Source: Cricetomys ansorgei (Eukaryota > Chordata > Mammalia > Rodentia > Nesomyidae). From it: a stretch of DNA of 64,000 nucleotides. The notes under the pieces are model-generated. The model saw only the letters and a list, made by a program, of their open reading frames with translations, made no database searches and was not told the DNA's origin. Made by a program: the position numbers and the translations under genes. Of this stretch, positions 22,450 to 33,149 are shown piece after piece. The stretch spans positions 3,606,001 through 3,670,000 of the forward strand of contig JAMJFZ010002307.1 of NCBI GenBank assembly GCA_026225945.1, read 5' to 3'. Every line of letters begins with the position of its first letter. Position 1 is the stretch's first letter.

Positions 22450-22965
22450 AGAAAAACCACCCAGGACTCTATAGAATGTCGAGGGTGAAGTCCAAACTTC
22501 CCAACATAATATGAGACCGTGTGATTTGGGCTCACTTTTCCTTCTCCCCAGCCCCACGTCTGCTGTAGACAGGGTGTTATCTGCGGTCCCTCTCACACAC
22601 TGCTCTTCTTGGCCTTTGCACCTGTTGTTTTCTCTGCCCACAGTTTCCTTCCTCCTTTTTTTTATGGCCCAGCTAACTCAAAGTCATTCTCTCCATTCAG
22701 CATCAGTGATCTATCTTTTAGAAAATCTCCCCTGATTCTGAACAGTGAATCCAGCCCGTGCTTCTGTCCTGGTTGCATGCTGTATGCGGCTCTGTCATGA
22801 CATGTGTGCTAAGTTCTGGTCACTGGTTTCTATTTTCTCCTCACTAGGTTATCGTCTGTCTAGTATAGGGATAACATGGTCGTTACCAAATTCCTCCTGG
22901 ACCTCCCAGGGTCTGACACAGAGTGCATGTGTCTCGCCTGCTTATTGAATGAACGGACAATGAAA
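22450..22965 (+). mobile_element. LINE-2 (L2) 3' end, sense
   Basis: GGTGAAGTCCAAACTTCCC, GGCCTTTGCACCTGTTG, TTCTCTGCCCACAG, AAATCTCCCCTGATTCTG, AGGTTATCGTCTGTC, GGGTCTGACACAGAGTGC and finally TTATTGAATGAACGGA match the L2 3' UTR through its terminal TGAATGA. About 500 bp, unusually long for an L2 remnant in a rodent. Inactive; no ORF2 sequence. Confidence 0.75.
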
Positions 22966-24486
22966 TGAAGTAACATTATGTGGTGATACTCTGGCCTTTA
23001 GAGTTTCGGTTGGGTTGTGCTTTGGTGTCAGACATTCGTGAGGATGTGCCTGCTGTTCTTAAAGGGGAGAGAGCGGGCATTGGTGCCTCGTCAGTGCAGA
23101 CACAGGAGGGGCAGTGGGTGGGTTTACGTGAACTCAGGGAAGTTAAGACTCTCCGGGTGGTTCTCACAGTCAGAATCTGTTCACCGACAGAATTACTTGG
23201 ATACACTTTCAAAATAGTGTATATTTTGAGAAAGAAGCGAAAAGATTTGTGGAAAGAGACTTAGAAACCTTGTGATAGAGTCTTGATCCATTGGGGAGGT
23301 GGCTTCAAATGCATAGATTTTTTTTTTTCACTCCATCTTTAAACAATTGGTTTAGTAGCCTTTGGGGCACACTCACTGAGGGTTTTTTTGTTTTTTTTTT
23401 AAGATCCTGGTTATTTCTTTTTTCAGCCAGGGATGGGGCTTTTCTTTGGTAGGTAATGGATTAACTGCCCAAATTCTGGCACAGAAGGACGATCTTAGTG
23501 CAGAATGGGGGCGGGGAGTTGGAAACTTCCACACCATGTTGGACCATAGAGACTTCTGCTCTCTGCTGTCCAGAAGACTACACTGAGTGTCAGACCAGCA
23601 TGTGTCCTACAGAACTGAGTCTGTGCAAAGATTATCAGAAGGCTGATATTGCTCATTAATGAATTTCCAAGATTAAAGAGTGGTTCTAAAATGTTTATTT
23701 AGAGAAGTTGAAGCCCAGCCATATTAGATCCCTTAATTATTGACTGTATTTAATTCCTTTCCCTTTCTGCTCTTTCCTCCTCTTTCTCCTAAGTTATTGA
23801 AACAAGAAGATCCAAGGTGCAGACCAAACAAAATCCGCAAACCTTTGCCTGGAGTGCAGCGTAATGAGACTAGTGTTGCTAGACTAAGTGTTAGCCTAAG
23901 ATAGCAATGGCCTTGGAATAAGTAGGTAACATGAGGAGATGGTTGTAGGTAGCTGTGGCTCATGGCTGCTGTCTTCCATAGTCCTATGCACTGGGCATGA
24001 CATCAAATGCCTTCTGACACTTCCATGGAAGTTATTTGGAATTATTTCTGGTTGTCAAGTAATAACTGCCAATCAGCATAGATGTGTTGAAGTACTTATA
24101 AAAATCATTGATTTTTTTTTTTTTTTGTCCAATTCATCTGTTTCCTAAACTCAATTGGCTCCTGGCTGACATCAATCTTTTTGTGGTCCAATGGCTTGTC
24201 TCAGCTTCCCTTTGCTTCTCTGACTGCTGTTCTCTAAGATGTATAGCAGCCAGCCTGGGCTAGAGTCTCCTGTTCACTGTCACCTTCTTTGGACAGGTTA
24301 AGGTTCCCACTCCCTCCTGGCCTCAGCTTTTCATGTGACTCAGCAGTAGACTGTTAAGAAATAAGTTGTGCTTCTTTTTTTTCCCCCCTCTCTATTTTAT
24401 TTTCATGGTTCTAAATGAACCTGAAAATTTCTCAGTGGGCTCAGTGAAAAGGTTGGTGCACGAATGGACTTTCCCAAAGTAGGGTA
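22966..24486. other. Unannotated stretch with T runs
   Basis: Homopolymer T runs at about 23320-23329, 23391-23400 and 24112-24126. No SINE body was recognised beside them. No gene signal. Confidence 0.5.
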
Positions 24487-24632
24487 TAAGACGGGTGCCG
24501 TGGCTCACTATTATCATCCCAGAGCTCAGGAAGCTTAGGCGGGAGGGAGGATTGCCTGGAGTTCCAGGCCAGCCTAGGTTGAAGAGTGACACTGGTCTCG
24601 AAAGCAAACAACAAAGACTCAACAAGAACAAA
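24487..24632 (+). mobile_element. B1-like SINE, sense
   Basis: GACGGGTGCCGTGGCTCACT, CATCCCAGAGCTCAGGAAGC, TTCCAGGCCAGCCTAGG and ACACTGGTCTCGAAAGC, then a CAACAAAGAC-type tail. Diverged, but with clear left and central landmarks. Confidence 0.75.
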
Positions 24633-24789
24633 ATTCAAAATTGGACTCCGGAGCAACTTGCTTCATAGCAGTAGATGAGAAACTAAAATGATGGGTAAAG
24701 TCACTTGTGATGATGTCTGTTGCACAATCAGCAGGGGGTACAAGCTGGGTATTTTTATTCATGTGAAATTGAAACACAGAATGATTAGG

Positions 24790-25000
24790 CATGGGAGTTC
24801 CGAGGTCAGAGAGTCTATGTGTAATTCCTGCCATGTCATGCACTAGTTATGGGCCTTCAGATCTGCTCCTCAGCCTCCCTGCACCTGGGTTTCCTCAAAC
24901 CTACGCACAGTCTGCCTCACAGAGGGCTGTCGAACATTAAGTGAGATGGACCGTCCACAGCACAGTGGCTGCAGCTCACTGAATGGCAAGCATCACCGTA
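24790..25000 (-). mobile_element. MIR fragment, antisense
   Basis: Complement order of MIR: AGGTCAGAGAGTCTATGTG, CTGCCATGTCATGCACTAG, CTCCTCAGCCTCCCTGC, TGGGTTTCCTCAAACC, GAACATTAAGTGAGATGG and CACAGTGGCTGCAGCTCAC. One of four MIR pieces within 5.2 kb. Confidence 0.68.
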
Positions 25001-25102
25001 GTCATCAGCACCATCTCTAACCAGCTCAGTCAGCATCATCCGTACCTACCACTCCACCACGATCCTGGGACAGTCAGCACATCTAAGTTACAAGCATATT
25101 TC

Positions 25103-25185
25103 CCCAGTTGTGGGACTTGGACAAGTGGTTTAAACTCTGCACTTCAGGTTCTTCCCCAAAGAAAGCTAATAATAATATTGTCTGT
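25103..25185 (-). mobile_element. MIR fragment, antisense, short
   Basis: CCCAGTTGTGGGACTTGGAC, AAGTGGTTTAAACTCTGC and AGCTAATAATAATATTG match the complement of the MIR core (…TGTGACCTTGGGCAAGTT…CTGTAAAATGGGGATAATAATA). A separate MIR from the preceding one, since both cover the core. Confidence 0.6.
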
Positions 25186-25230
25186 GTTTTTTTGTTTTTT
25201 GTTTCTAATAAGGGGTTAAAAGAGTACCTG

Positions 25231-25413
25231 TCCACTGGGCACTGGTGGCGCACAGCTTTAATCCCAGCACTCGGGAGGCAGAGGCAGGCAGATCTCTGTG
25301 AGTTCAAGGCCAGCCTGGTCTCCAGAGTGAGTTCCAGGACGGCCAGAGTTACAACAGAGAAACCCTGTCCCTTAAAAATAAACCAAAAATAAAATAATAA
25401 AATAAAATAAAAT
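25231..25413 (+). mobile_element. B1 SINE, near full length, with target-site duplication
   Basis: The best preserved SINE in the window: CACTGGGCACTGGTGGCGC, GCTTTAATCCCAGCACTCGG, GAGGCAGAGGCAGGCAGATC, TCTGTGAGTTCAAGGCCAGC, CTGGTCTCCAGAGTGAGTTC and ACAGAGAAACCCTGTCC, then an AAATA-rich tail. It is bounded by GAGTACCT at 25222-25229 and 25414-25421, about 12 bp if two mismatches are allowed. Its low divergence marks it as one of the younger insertions here. Confidence 0.95.
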
Positions 25414-25579
25414 GAGTACCTATACATACACTTATGTTCTGAAAATAATACCTTTTGCTAAAAGTAACAGTTTAATAGTAAAAGAAGCACTACGATCACG
25501 CGTGTCAACACTGGATGTCAGTGCACCTGCACTACATCCACAAATCACGTGAATGCACAAACACATATACTCCACAGGT

Positions 25580-25681
25580 TTTTTTTTTTTTTAATTGTTG
25601 TACTAAGGCTCAAAGGATAGAATCCAGGGCTTCACAGATGCTAAGCAGGCACTCTAACACTGATAAATACCCACAGTCCAA
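25580..25681 (-). mobile_element. ID-like SINE, antisense, decayed
   Basis: A T run (25580-25591) followed by AGAATCCAGGGCTTCAC, ATGCTAAGCAGGCACTCT and AACACTGATAAATACCC resembles the complement of an ID element with its A tail. Poorly preserved. Confidence 0.55.
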
Positions 25682-25693
25682 GCTGGTATCAGT

Positions 25694-25720
25694 TTGTGTG
25701 TGTGTGTGTGTGTGTGTGTG
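25694..25720. repeat. (GT)n microsatellite
   Basis: About 13 GT units. It lies at the tail side of the antisense B4 that follows, so it probably expanded from the CA-rich B4 tail. Confidence 0.92.
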
Positions 25721-25744
25721 AGTGTGTATCAATATTTGAATGTG

Positions 25745-26024
25745 TGTAGGTGCAACAGTGTGTCTGGCTGTGCATACACATGTGGGTATGTGAATATAGC
25801 ACCTCAAAGTTGGCATTAGGTGTCTTTCCCTTTATTTCTTGAGATGTGGCCTCTTGCAGAACCAGGAGCTCTCCAACTAGATTCATTTGAAACCAGCTAG
25901 CCAGTTGCCACTGTGACCCCATGCCTCTGGTTTCTAAGTACTGGGTTTACAAGTGGCTCCCACAGCTGTCTGGTTCTTGGGAGCAAAAATCTGTACTTTA
26001 TCACTTAGCCATTGTCCCAGCCCC
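25745..26024 (-). mobile_element. B4 SINE, antisense
   Basis: TG-rich tail complement, TTGGCATTAGGTGTCTTTCC, TTGAGATGTGGCCTCTTGCA, AGCTAGCCAGTTGCCACTG, TAAGTACTGGGTTTACAAG, then TTATCACTTAGCCATTG and TCCCAGCCCC, the ID-like head complement. Full span with moderate divergence. Confidence 0.78.
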
Positions 26025-26117
26025 TTTGATATATTTTTATAAACATTGATGTTTCCATCATTTCCCAGGGAACAGATTCAAAATTCCATCTGAGAGAATC
26101 TGAAAATATAAACATCA

Positions 26118-26310
26118 GGGTTGGAGAGATGTCTCCACAATTAAGAGCACAAACTGCTCTTTCAGAGGACACAAGTTTGGTTCCCTGTGCCCACATTGTA
26201 TAGCTCACAATAACCCATAATGCCAGGCTAGGGAATCTAATGTCTCTGGCCTGTACTCGTGTGCAAACTAATGCTTATACACATATGCATACACAGAATT
26301 AAAGTTTAAA
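26118..26310 (+). mobile_element. B2-family (B3-like) SINE, sense
   Basis: GGGTTGGAGAGATGTCTCCA, AATTAAGAGCACAAACTGCT, CTTTCAGAGGACACAAGTTT, GGTTCCCTGTGCCCACATTG and CTCTGGCCTGTACTCGTG, then a CATATGCATACACA tail. One of only two B2-family copies in sense orientation here. Confidence 0.82.
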
Positions 26311-27188
26311 AATCTCTTTCAAAACGTAATAATGATCATGTCTGACTCATTCTTTAGTTAGTGTGTGGTTGGAAGGAAGGGAATCCTCATTTGTCAACAT
26401 CTTTACAAATTTACAAAATTTTAGATTACCGACTGAGATTCTGTTACTTTCAAAATGTCAGTAAACACACAGGTATTCTTAAAGAAGACCATTGCATTTC
26501 AGTGCAGTAAGCCAAGAGAGAAAGGTTTGTGTTTCCAATCATGTAAAGAAAAAGTATATACAGCCCAGACTATAGATGTCTGTGTTCCAAGATAAAAACT
26601 TACATCGTGGCAGGATTGGAAGCCTCAGATCAAAAGGGCAATTTTAGAAAATTGTGTGAGTGAATGAGAGCACTCGTTTATTGAAGAAATCAATTTGCCA
26701 TCTTAACCAATGGCACCGGTGCCTTCCCTGTAATCTCCGAAAATAGATAGGCACTTTGCAGTTCACCAATCTGGAGATCACATATACTTCCTCACACCTG
26801 GCAGGGCTCACACCCTTTTCAAACAAGATTGTATCACAGAGGCCTTGTGGGTTTATGAAGCCACAAGTTTATTAGTTAGATAAAATCTCCAAGCGTTTAG
26901 AAGTTTAAAACCGGGCTGTCAAACTGTATTTCAGTTATAATGGCAATTTCCAAAGTAAATATGACACTGTGACTTCTAAGCCTTGTCACTCTGTCTCCTT
27001 GACGGTGTGTGATTTCTGAGCCTCTGCTGCAGCCCTTCCTGCCTGTGTTTTCAAACCCAGCTGTATACAGTCAACGGTGAAGTACGGAGCCTGAGAGTGG
27101 AAACCTGGTCAGACACTTCCGATTTGCACCCGTGCTTCTGTGGATAAAAGGCAGGCACACATTTTAAAGGGAAACAAGCACAGCTTTG
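26311..27188. other. Unannotated stretch
   Basis: No repeat or exon recognised before the trinucleotide array. Confidence 0.5.
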
Positions 27189-27390
27189 TCATCATCATCA
27201 TCATCATCACCATCATCATCGTCATCATCATCATTGTCATCATCATCATCACTACCATCATCATCATCATCGTCCTCACCATCACCATCATCATCACCAT
27301 CACCATCATCATCATTGTCATCATCATCATTGTCATCATCACCATCATCATCATCACCATCATCATCATAATCACCATCACTATTATTGT
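27189..27390. repeat. (ATC)n trinucleotide array, ~200 bp
   Basis: Imperfect ATC/CAC/GTC units, all keeping a 3-bp period. Because no unit yields a stop in several frames, it makes artefact frames rich in Ile/Val/Thr or Ser/Pro on the + strand and Met/Val on the - strand. An antisense B1-like piece begins within 10 bp, so the array may have grown on its A-rich tail side. Confidence 0.95.
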
Positions 27391-27396
27391 TAGATT

Positions 27397-27506
27397 ACTT
27401 TGTTTTATTTTATTGAAAGAGTCTTATTCCATAGCCCAGGCTGACCTGGGGCTTACTTCGTGGCCACTTAGTGCTAAGATCACAGATGCGAGCCATCATA
27501 CATAGC
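27397..27506 (-). mobile_element. B1-like SINE, antisense
   Basis: GTTTTATTTTATTGAAAGAG, ATAGCCCAGGCTGACCTGG, GGGCTTACTTCGTGGCC, TAAGATCACAGATGCGAGC and ATCATACATAGCTC in complement order. Old monomer type. Confidence 0.7.
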
Positions 27507-27604
27507 TCAAGTACAGGTTTAAACAGTGCTGTAGTAAGATTGGAAAGGAATGTGGAGGGTTTGAGACTTCAGACAAATTTTTAAATACATTTTAACAAAA
27601 AACC

Positions 27605-27860
27605 TAATTGATTTACTATGTATGTTTGTGTGTATGCACAATCCCACCCATGAGATCCACAGCTTCTCAGTGGCCTGGAGCTTACAAAGTACGTTGTCTG
27701 GGGTGGCTGGCGAGTACAGGGATCCACCTGTTTTCCTTCCTAGCGCTGGAATTACAAAATATCAAATACCCTGCTTTTTTTTTAATGTGGATTCTGGGGA
27801 TTAAACTCTGGTTCTCTTGTTTGCAAAACAAGTCCTTTGCTGTGGTCGGGGATGGCTCCA
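27605..27860 (-). mobile_element. B4 SINE, antisense, diverged
   Basis: TGTATGTTTGTGTGTATGC tail side, AGATCCACAGCTTCTCAGTG, GGCTGGCGAGTACAGGG, TAGCGCTGGAATTACAAAA, then TGTGGATTCTGGGGATTAAA and CTTGTTTGCAAAACAAGTCC, the ID-like head complement. Two overlapping short open frames here are repeat-derived. Confidence 0.72.
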
Positions 27861-30039
27861 ACAGCAAAGAGCTCCAAGATAAAGATTCCTTTCCTAGATG
27901 TCCGTTGACTTGTGTAGCTATTTTATCAGGAGTGGAATAACAAGACTCAGGGTTTTATACCCATTGGTGAAAACTTGCCTCATACCAAACTGTTATTGTC
28001 CCAGGTCTCTTGTGTAAGATAAACATGGGCTGGTATATTTCGTATCTTATATTGTGGGTTCTATCTTTCCATATTGACAGCTCTGGTGACAAAATCCAGA
28101 ATTAGTGTATTTAATAAAAAAAAGCCTATGGACCATTTTTATGGCTTAAAGGATTGGTTTGGAGAATGTCATCCATGTAAACAATTATTCTTTACAAAAA
28201 AAAAAAAAAGATAATTTCTCTCTCCTCTCTGTAACTGTCTAGCCTCTGGTAATTTAGTAGAGGACATCAAATATAAGAGCCCATGTTTGGACTGTCTATG
28301 TCCAATGGGGATGAGGAAAACACTTTGACAAGAATTTGCGTGGGGGACACTGCCACAGAAGAAGCTTTGGCACCATGTTGCTGCCTCCTCTTGAGAGCAA
28401 AGTCCCATCCTCAGAGCTCGCAAGGCTCTCTGGTTGTAACAACACCGAGACAAGAACTCAAAACTCTCACTTGTAATATTAGATTATTCTTCAGGGATCA
28501 GGGGAGTCTGTGAGCTGAAGAAGTCCAAGTAAAAGCAATTCTGAGAAGACTGCAGTTTGAATGTAACCCATTTAGCTGGATCTGCCCTATACTTGCCTGC
28601 TTTCTGGGTTCACAGTCTCAGAAGTTGACTATCTCTGTGGTTGGCTACTGGTCAGATTCCCTCTGTCATTCCTCTTGTTACTTGTAGTGTAAGCTTTTGG
28701 GAAGGGACAGAATGTGGTGACAGACACTAGTGTATTCCACTGGATTTGCTTTCTGCAGAGTAGCATTTAGTTACCATGGAGATGACCTGGGTAGTAAAAG
28801 GACCAGCCTTTAGGTTGGACCTCAGATTTGCCTTTTCATTTCCATTTAATTTAATTTGACTGCAAAATGTCACTTCCGTTGCATTGATTAAGCTTCCTTG
28901 CTGCCACCAGCACTGTTGGAAAGGTGACAGGGCAGGCCAGCTGGTGTCATTTCATACCATTACCCTTCTCGGATATCAGTACTGATAGGCTTTGAGATGA
29001 GACACTCCTTCGCTACGATGACACTGACACGTGCTTCTCTTGCTCACTTCATGAATTCTGTTATGTACCAGATTCTCTCTCTCTCTGAATTCATTTTTCC
29101 TTTGCTTTAGTTCTGTGATCTTGTAAGGTTTGATATGCATTTATATGCAAATTAAAAATTAGTATACCTTCAAATGTTGTCTTTAATTGTTTTCCCTCAG
29201 CAGTTGGCTATGTTTGTGAGATAAATCTTTTAGAGTCCAGATAAATAAAAGGCTATAAGGTCAGGTTGGCATACAAACAGGAAGTATTGGTTCCTGGTTT
29301 TGTGGTCTGGAGGAGCCATCCCGAGTGTTCGCTGTGCAGCCTTGCAGGTGAAACAATGCCGCAGGCAAGGGTTTTCTGTGGCAGCCTGATCCACTGATGT
29401 GTTTATCCTATCCCTGGCTCTCAGTGCTTCCCAGAACCCAGAACTAATCCCTGGCATGTGATGTTATCTATTTTTTCCTTTTATCTGAAAACAACAATAA
29501 AATCCATAAATAATATCTTAGGTGCCCAGCATTTATCTGAACCAGGAGACCAAAAGATTTTGAACACAAGAAATTTCCTGTGAACTTCTATGGGGAGACA
29601 CATAAACAAGAAGACACTTTGCTAGGACTCTTTGCTGATTATAGTGACTAGAACTCAGGATGGAGGTAAAGACTCGGTTCTGGAGTGTGCGGGCATTACC
29701 TCATTAGGGCTGCTGGGAATGCACCATTGTTTGGGAAGATCCGTTAAGTCACTTGGTAGACAGTATATGGTAAACGAAACCTGGGAATTCATGACTAGGA
29801 AAGCAAGTCACCACAGATAGAGTGAGCACTTGCCACTTCCTGTTTCTATAAGGGCGGTGACATCATTGAGTAGGATTGGAAAGAAAAAGAGGAGGGAAAG
29901 GTGGCGTTTACTAGTTGGGTGTTGATTTTTGTGGTGTGTGGGTTTCGCTTCTTGGGAACTGGTACCGTTATTTTATAAAGAGCCTCTTTTGATTGTTCAC
30001 ATTATTATTAATTATCATGTGTGTATGAATATTGTTCAT
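27861..30039. other. Repeat-poor stretch, 2.2 kb
   Basis: No SINE, LINE or LTR recognised. Contains an A run (28197-28209) and an exact octamer ATGCAAAT at 29145-29152 inside an AT-rich patch. No gene signal. Confidence 0.5.
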
Positions 30040-30361
30040 GTTCCTGTGTGGGGTGCCTGTATATGTGCAGGTGCACATACATGTGCTCCTGTGTGTGCAT
30101 GTGTGTTGAGGTCAGAAGTTGACCTGAGGTGTCATTGCTCAGGGGCTATCCATCTTATATTTTTGAGATGAGAGGTCTCTCAATGGCTTCCCTGGGCAGA
30201 CCAGCCAGTGCACCCCGGGGATCATCTGTCTGTACCCTCCCAGCACTGGGATTACAAGTGTACACTACCAAGTCCTGCTTTTTGATGTGGGTTCTGAGGG
30301 GTGGATCTCAGGTCTTCATGCTCACGGCTGTTTTATTGACTGAGCTGACTCTCAGCCAGTC
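30040..30361 (-). mobile_element. B4 SINE, antisense
   Basis: TG-rich tail complement (30045-30110), GAGGTCAGAAGTTGACCTG, AGGTGTCATTGCTCAGGGG, TTGAGATGAGAGGTCTCTC, CAGCACTGGGATTACAAGTG, then GGATCTCAGGTCTTCATGC and TATTGACTGAGCTGACTC. Essentially full length. Confidence 0.82.
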
Positions 30362-30625
30362 CATATCATTACTGTGGAAATCTAAAATGCTGTGCATTGG
30401 GAGATAATTTTACTTAAAGAAACAAGTTTTGCTAAGTTAGAGTGTTCTGGAATGCCAATAACTAACACAGTGAAAGTCATAGCCTGACTCCATTCAGTTA
30501 TCTCTAAATAATTAGACAAGTGTTACCCGATCTGTAATGTGCATGAGATCACCTGGAAATGTTTAAATTCAGGTTCTGAGTCACAAGGCCTGGGCTGGGT
30601 TAGAAATGGTAGTTTTTTGTTTTTT

Positions 30626-30846
30626 GTTTTTTTTTTTTTTACATTTAAAGATGTATTTACTTTTAGTTATGCATATCTCTGTGTACCTGTGTATGTGTGT
30701 GTGGATGTGAGTGCAGTGGAGGCTAGAGGAGGGCACTGGATACTCAGAAGATAGTTACAGACAGCTGTGAGCTGCCCACAGGAGTGCTGGGAACTAAACT
30801 CAGGTCCTCTGTGAGAGCACGTCTCTCAGAGCTGTATCTCCAGCCC
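30626..30846 (-). mobile_element. B3 SINE, antisense, with long T tract
   Basis: T/G-rich tail complement (30612-30640), GATGTATTTACTTTTAG, GTGTACCTGTGTATGTGTG, GAGGCTAGAGGAGGGCACTG, AGTTACAGACAGCTGTGAGC, AACTAAACTCAGGTCCTCTG and ending GTATCTCCAGCCCC. Full length with a well-preserved head. Confidence 0.85.
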
Positions 30847-30939
30847 CAATTCTGGGTTTCTAGAAAGTCACCAATTAGGACTGATGTTAGTTGCATTGTG
30901 ATTCCATTTTGTTTAGTGAAGACATAGGGCATGGTGTAG

Positions 30940-31195
30940 TTAGTTTAATTGTCAACTTGATATATTCTAGAACCATCTGGGACTCAACCTACATGTGGGC
31001 AGCACCCATGGGTTCATAAGAGAAGACAGAGTGAGCTGAGTGTGAACATGCGTGCATTCATTCTCTCTCTGCTCTTGCCTAGGTGTGGCTAGCTGCTTCA
31101 GGTTGGGCTTTCTGATATGGTGGACTATACCCTTGAAATAGACCCTTTGGTCTCTAAGTTGCTTTGTTAGAATATATTATAATAACAAGGGGAAT
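30940..31195 (+). mobile_element. LTR-like rodent repeat, sense
   Basis: Starts around TAGTTTAATTGTCAACTTGA and ends around TAAGTTGCTTTGTTAGAATA. Between these lie AGAACCATCTGGGACTC, GTGGGCAGCACCCATGG and GGTGGACTATACCCTTG. These are landmarks of a common rodent MaLR-like LTR family I cannot name with confidence. No internal retroviral sequence accompanies it. Confidence 0.55.
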
Positions 31196-31349
31196 CAAAA
31201 CTGTGACAGATTACTTTCTAAAATTAGGACTAAACAAATATTAGCTGTGCATATTAGTGGATTTCACTGTGACACTTTCTTACTGCATATGCCTTGTGTT
31301 GACTCTATCCACCGCCCCCTCACCCTTTCCTTGTGCCCTGCTTCCCCAG

Positions 31350-31680
31350 TGGAGTCGATCTGAAATGTCCCTCGAAGGTCCATGTGTTGGTGCTGAATCC
31401 CCAACCGGTGGTGGTGTTGGAAAGTGGCGGAACCTTGTAGAGCGGACCCTCAAGGGAGGAAGTTAGGTTATTGGGGGCTTCCCCGTAAAGGACGTACTGG
31501 GACACCGGCCCCGTCTTTCTCTGTCCCAGCCATCAGATTACTTCGCCCTACTCCCCCATGTGTTCTCCACCGTGATGTCCCACTACTTCAGAGACCCAGA
31601 AGAAGTGAAATCAACAAACCATGGGTAGAACTCCAAAACCTTGAGCCAGGGTCCGCAGCGGACCTTTTCCCTTCAAGTGA
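31350..31680 (+). mobile_element. MaLR-type LTR, sense, CpG-rich
   Basis: CTGAAATGTCCCTCGAAGG, TCCATGTGTTGGTGCTGAAT, CCCCAACCGGTGGTGG, GGAAAGTGGCGGAACC, TTATTGGGGGCTTCCCCG and CCGTGATGTCCCACTACTTC, AACAAACCATGGGTAGAAC follow the order of MaLR LTRs in sense orientation. It keeps about 13 CpG dinucleotides by eye in ~330 bp, many more than the surrounding DNA and unusual for an old methylated LTR. The right limit is approximate. Confidence 0.65.
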
Positions 31681-32191
31681 CTTTACCTCAGGCATTCATC
31701 ACGGTGACTGGCACTGGGGAGGGCATCAGCACAGGTGTCTGGGCCATCCTCCAGCAGAGCTGTGTGTTTAGTTCAGCCTGACATGGGAAGAAAGGCTTCT
31801 AGAAGACTCTCACTGACCTATATGCTCTACTCAAGCTTCCTACGATGGATCAGAGACTCGTCCTGAGGAGAGGGAAGAAATAAACCATACCACCCATCCA
31901 TCCTGAGGATGGTATCAATGACTTCTTCAACCCCCTACTTGGGGATCTTATTTTTACTGTTTTTCTGGAATTTTTTTTTTTTTTGAGATAACAATGAATC
32001 AAATATGGAGGTAAGAACCAAGTGTCAACAAAAGTCAGATTTACTTGGGCGTCTACGTTCTGTCTTGCAGCTGTGCTTAGGAAGGTTTCATTATAGGAAG
32101 ACTGTGAAAGCAGGGAGTATAATAATGATTCGAGAGGATATTCTTAATGATTTTCCTCTCCTTTCACCCCAGCTACCTATAATTCGCCCCA

Positions 32192-32192
<1 letters not shown>
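31681..32192. other. Unannotated stretch
   Basis: Includes a T run at about 31972-31984. No gene seen. Confidence 0.45.

Positions 32193-32225
<33 letters not shown>
32193..32225. repeat. (GT)n microsatellite at a B4 tail
   Basis: About 16 GT units immediately next to the tail side of the following antisense B4. An expansion of the SINE's CA-rich tail is the simplest origin. Confidence 0.93.
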
Positions 32226-32226
<1 letters not shown>

Positions 32227-32526
32227 TCGCACATGTGTGTCTGTGCTCCTATACATACAAGGGCCAGAAGACAGCTCCAGTGGCCAGGCATTGGGCACCA
32301 TGCACTTTGATTTTTGAGATGGGTCTCTGGTCAGCCTGCTACCTGCCAGTTAGTCTTAGTGGGCCGTCCCTTGAGCCCTAGCACTGCGTTTTCTACCGTC
32401 CCAGTCCTGGTGCTGTGAGCCCACACCACAACCTTCAGCCTTTTGCACGTGGACTCTGGGGATTGAACTCAGGTCCCCAGGCTTGCGAGGCAAGCACCTT
32501 ATTGATTGAGCCATCTCTTCAGCTCC
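32226..32526 (-). mobile_element. B4 SINE, antisense
   Basis: GGGCCAGAAGACAGCTCCAG, TTTTTGAGATGGGTCTCTGG, GTCCTGGTGCTGTGAGCCC, CACGTGGACTCTGGGG, ATTGAACTCAGGTCCCCAGG, CTTGCGAGGCAAGCACC and GAGCCATCTCTTCAGCTCC. The ID-like head is well preserved, with the promoter boxes readable on the - strand. Confidence 0.85.
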
Positions 32527-33149
32527 TACCCATCAGTTTTTAAATCTAATATAAAACAAGACCAGTTGGTAAGACCCCAAGGTGTCAGGCAGTGACTAGA
32601 AACAGATAAGACACGTTTTCTGAATCTTTGTGAGGCATGGGGGCGGGGCGGGCATGCTGTGGTTCTCAGGCCAGTGGTGAGCTTATTTTTCCTTTTTGAT
32701 TGTTTTCCTTAAGTTTATTTAGTTTAAAAGTTCTCACGTGTTTTTAAATTCTTTTATTTATGGAATCCAGAAGCTGCCCTGTTGTAACTAAAGTGTAACA
32801 ATTGGTACTCATAAAACTACAAATGCCAGGATTTCCCCCAAGAGAGAATAATCCAGAAGCTTAACTTACTATGAGCACAGTCCCACGAGCCTACAAATGT
32901 TATGTCTATATACCTATATAAGAAGTGTTAATCTTTTAAAAAATGACTCAGATTAACTGAAATGTCACAGTCTGGTGCTGATAAAAGCAGAGTCCACTGT
33001 AATAAACTCACACTGAACCCTTGTTCCCATGGATAGGTTTCCTGTGACCCACAGACACCTAAGAAACAAACCAGCCCCCAAAGTATGTTTTACAAGTTTA
33101 GTCACAGAAATTAATTTTCAGGTTAAGGTAAAAAAAAAAAAAGATACAG

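Noticed and set aside
22866..22876. TAGGGATAACA, the first part of an I-SceI-like site
   Set aside because: Only the first 11 bases agree; the remainder differs and lies within an L2 remnant.
27109..27505. Ile-, Ser- and Met-rich open frames on both strands
   Set aside because: These are translations of the (ATC)n array in different frames.
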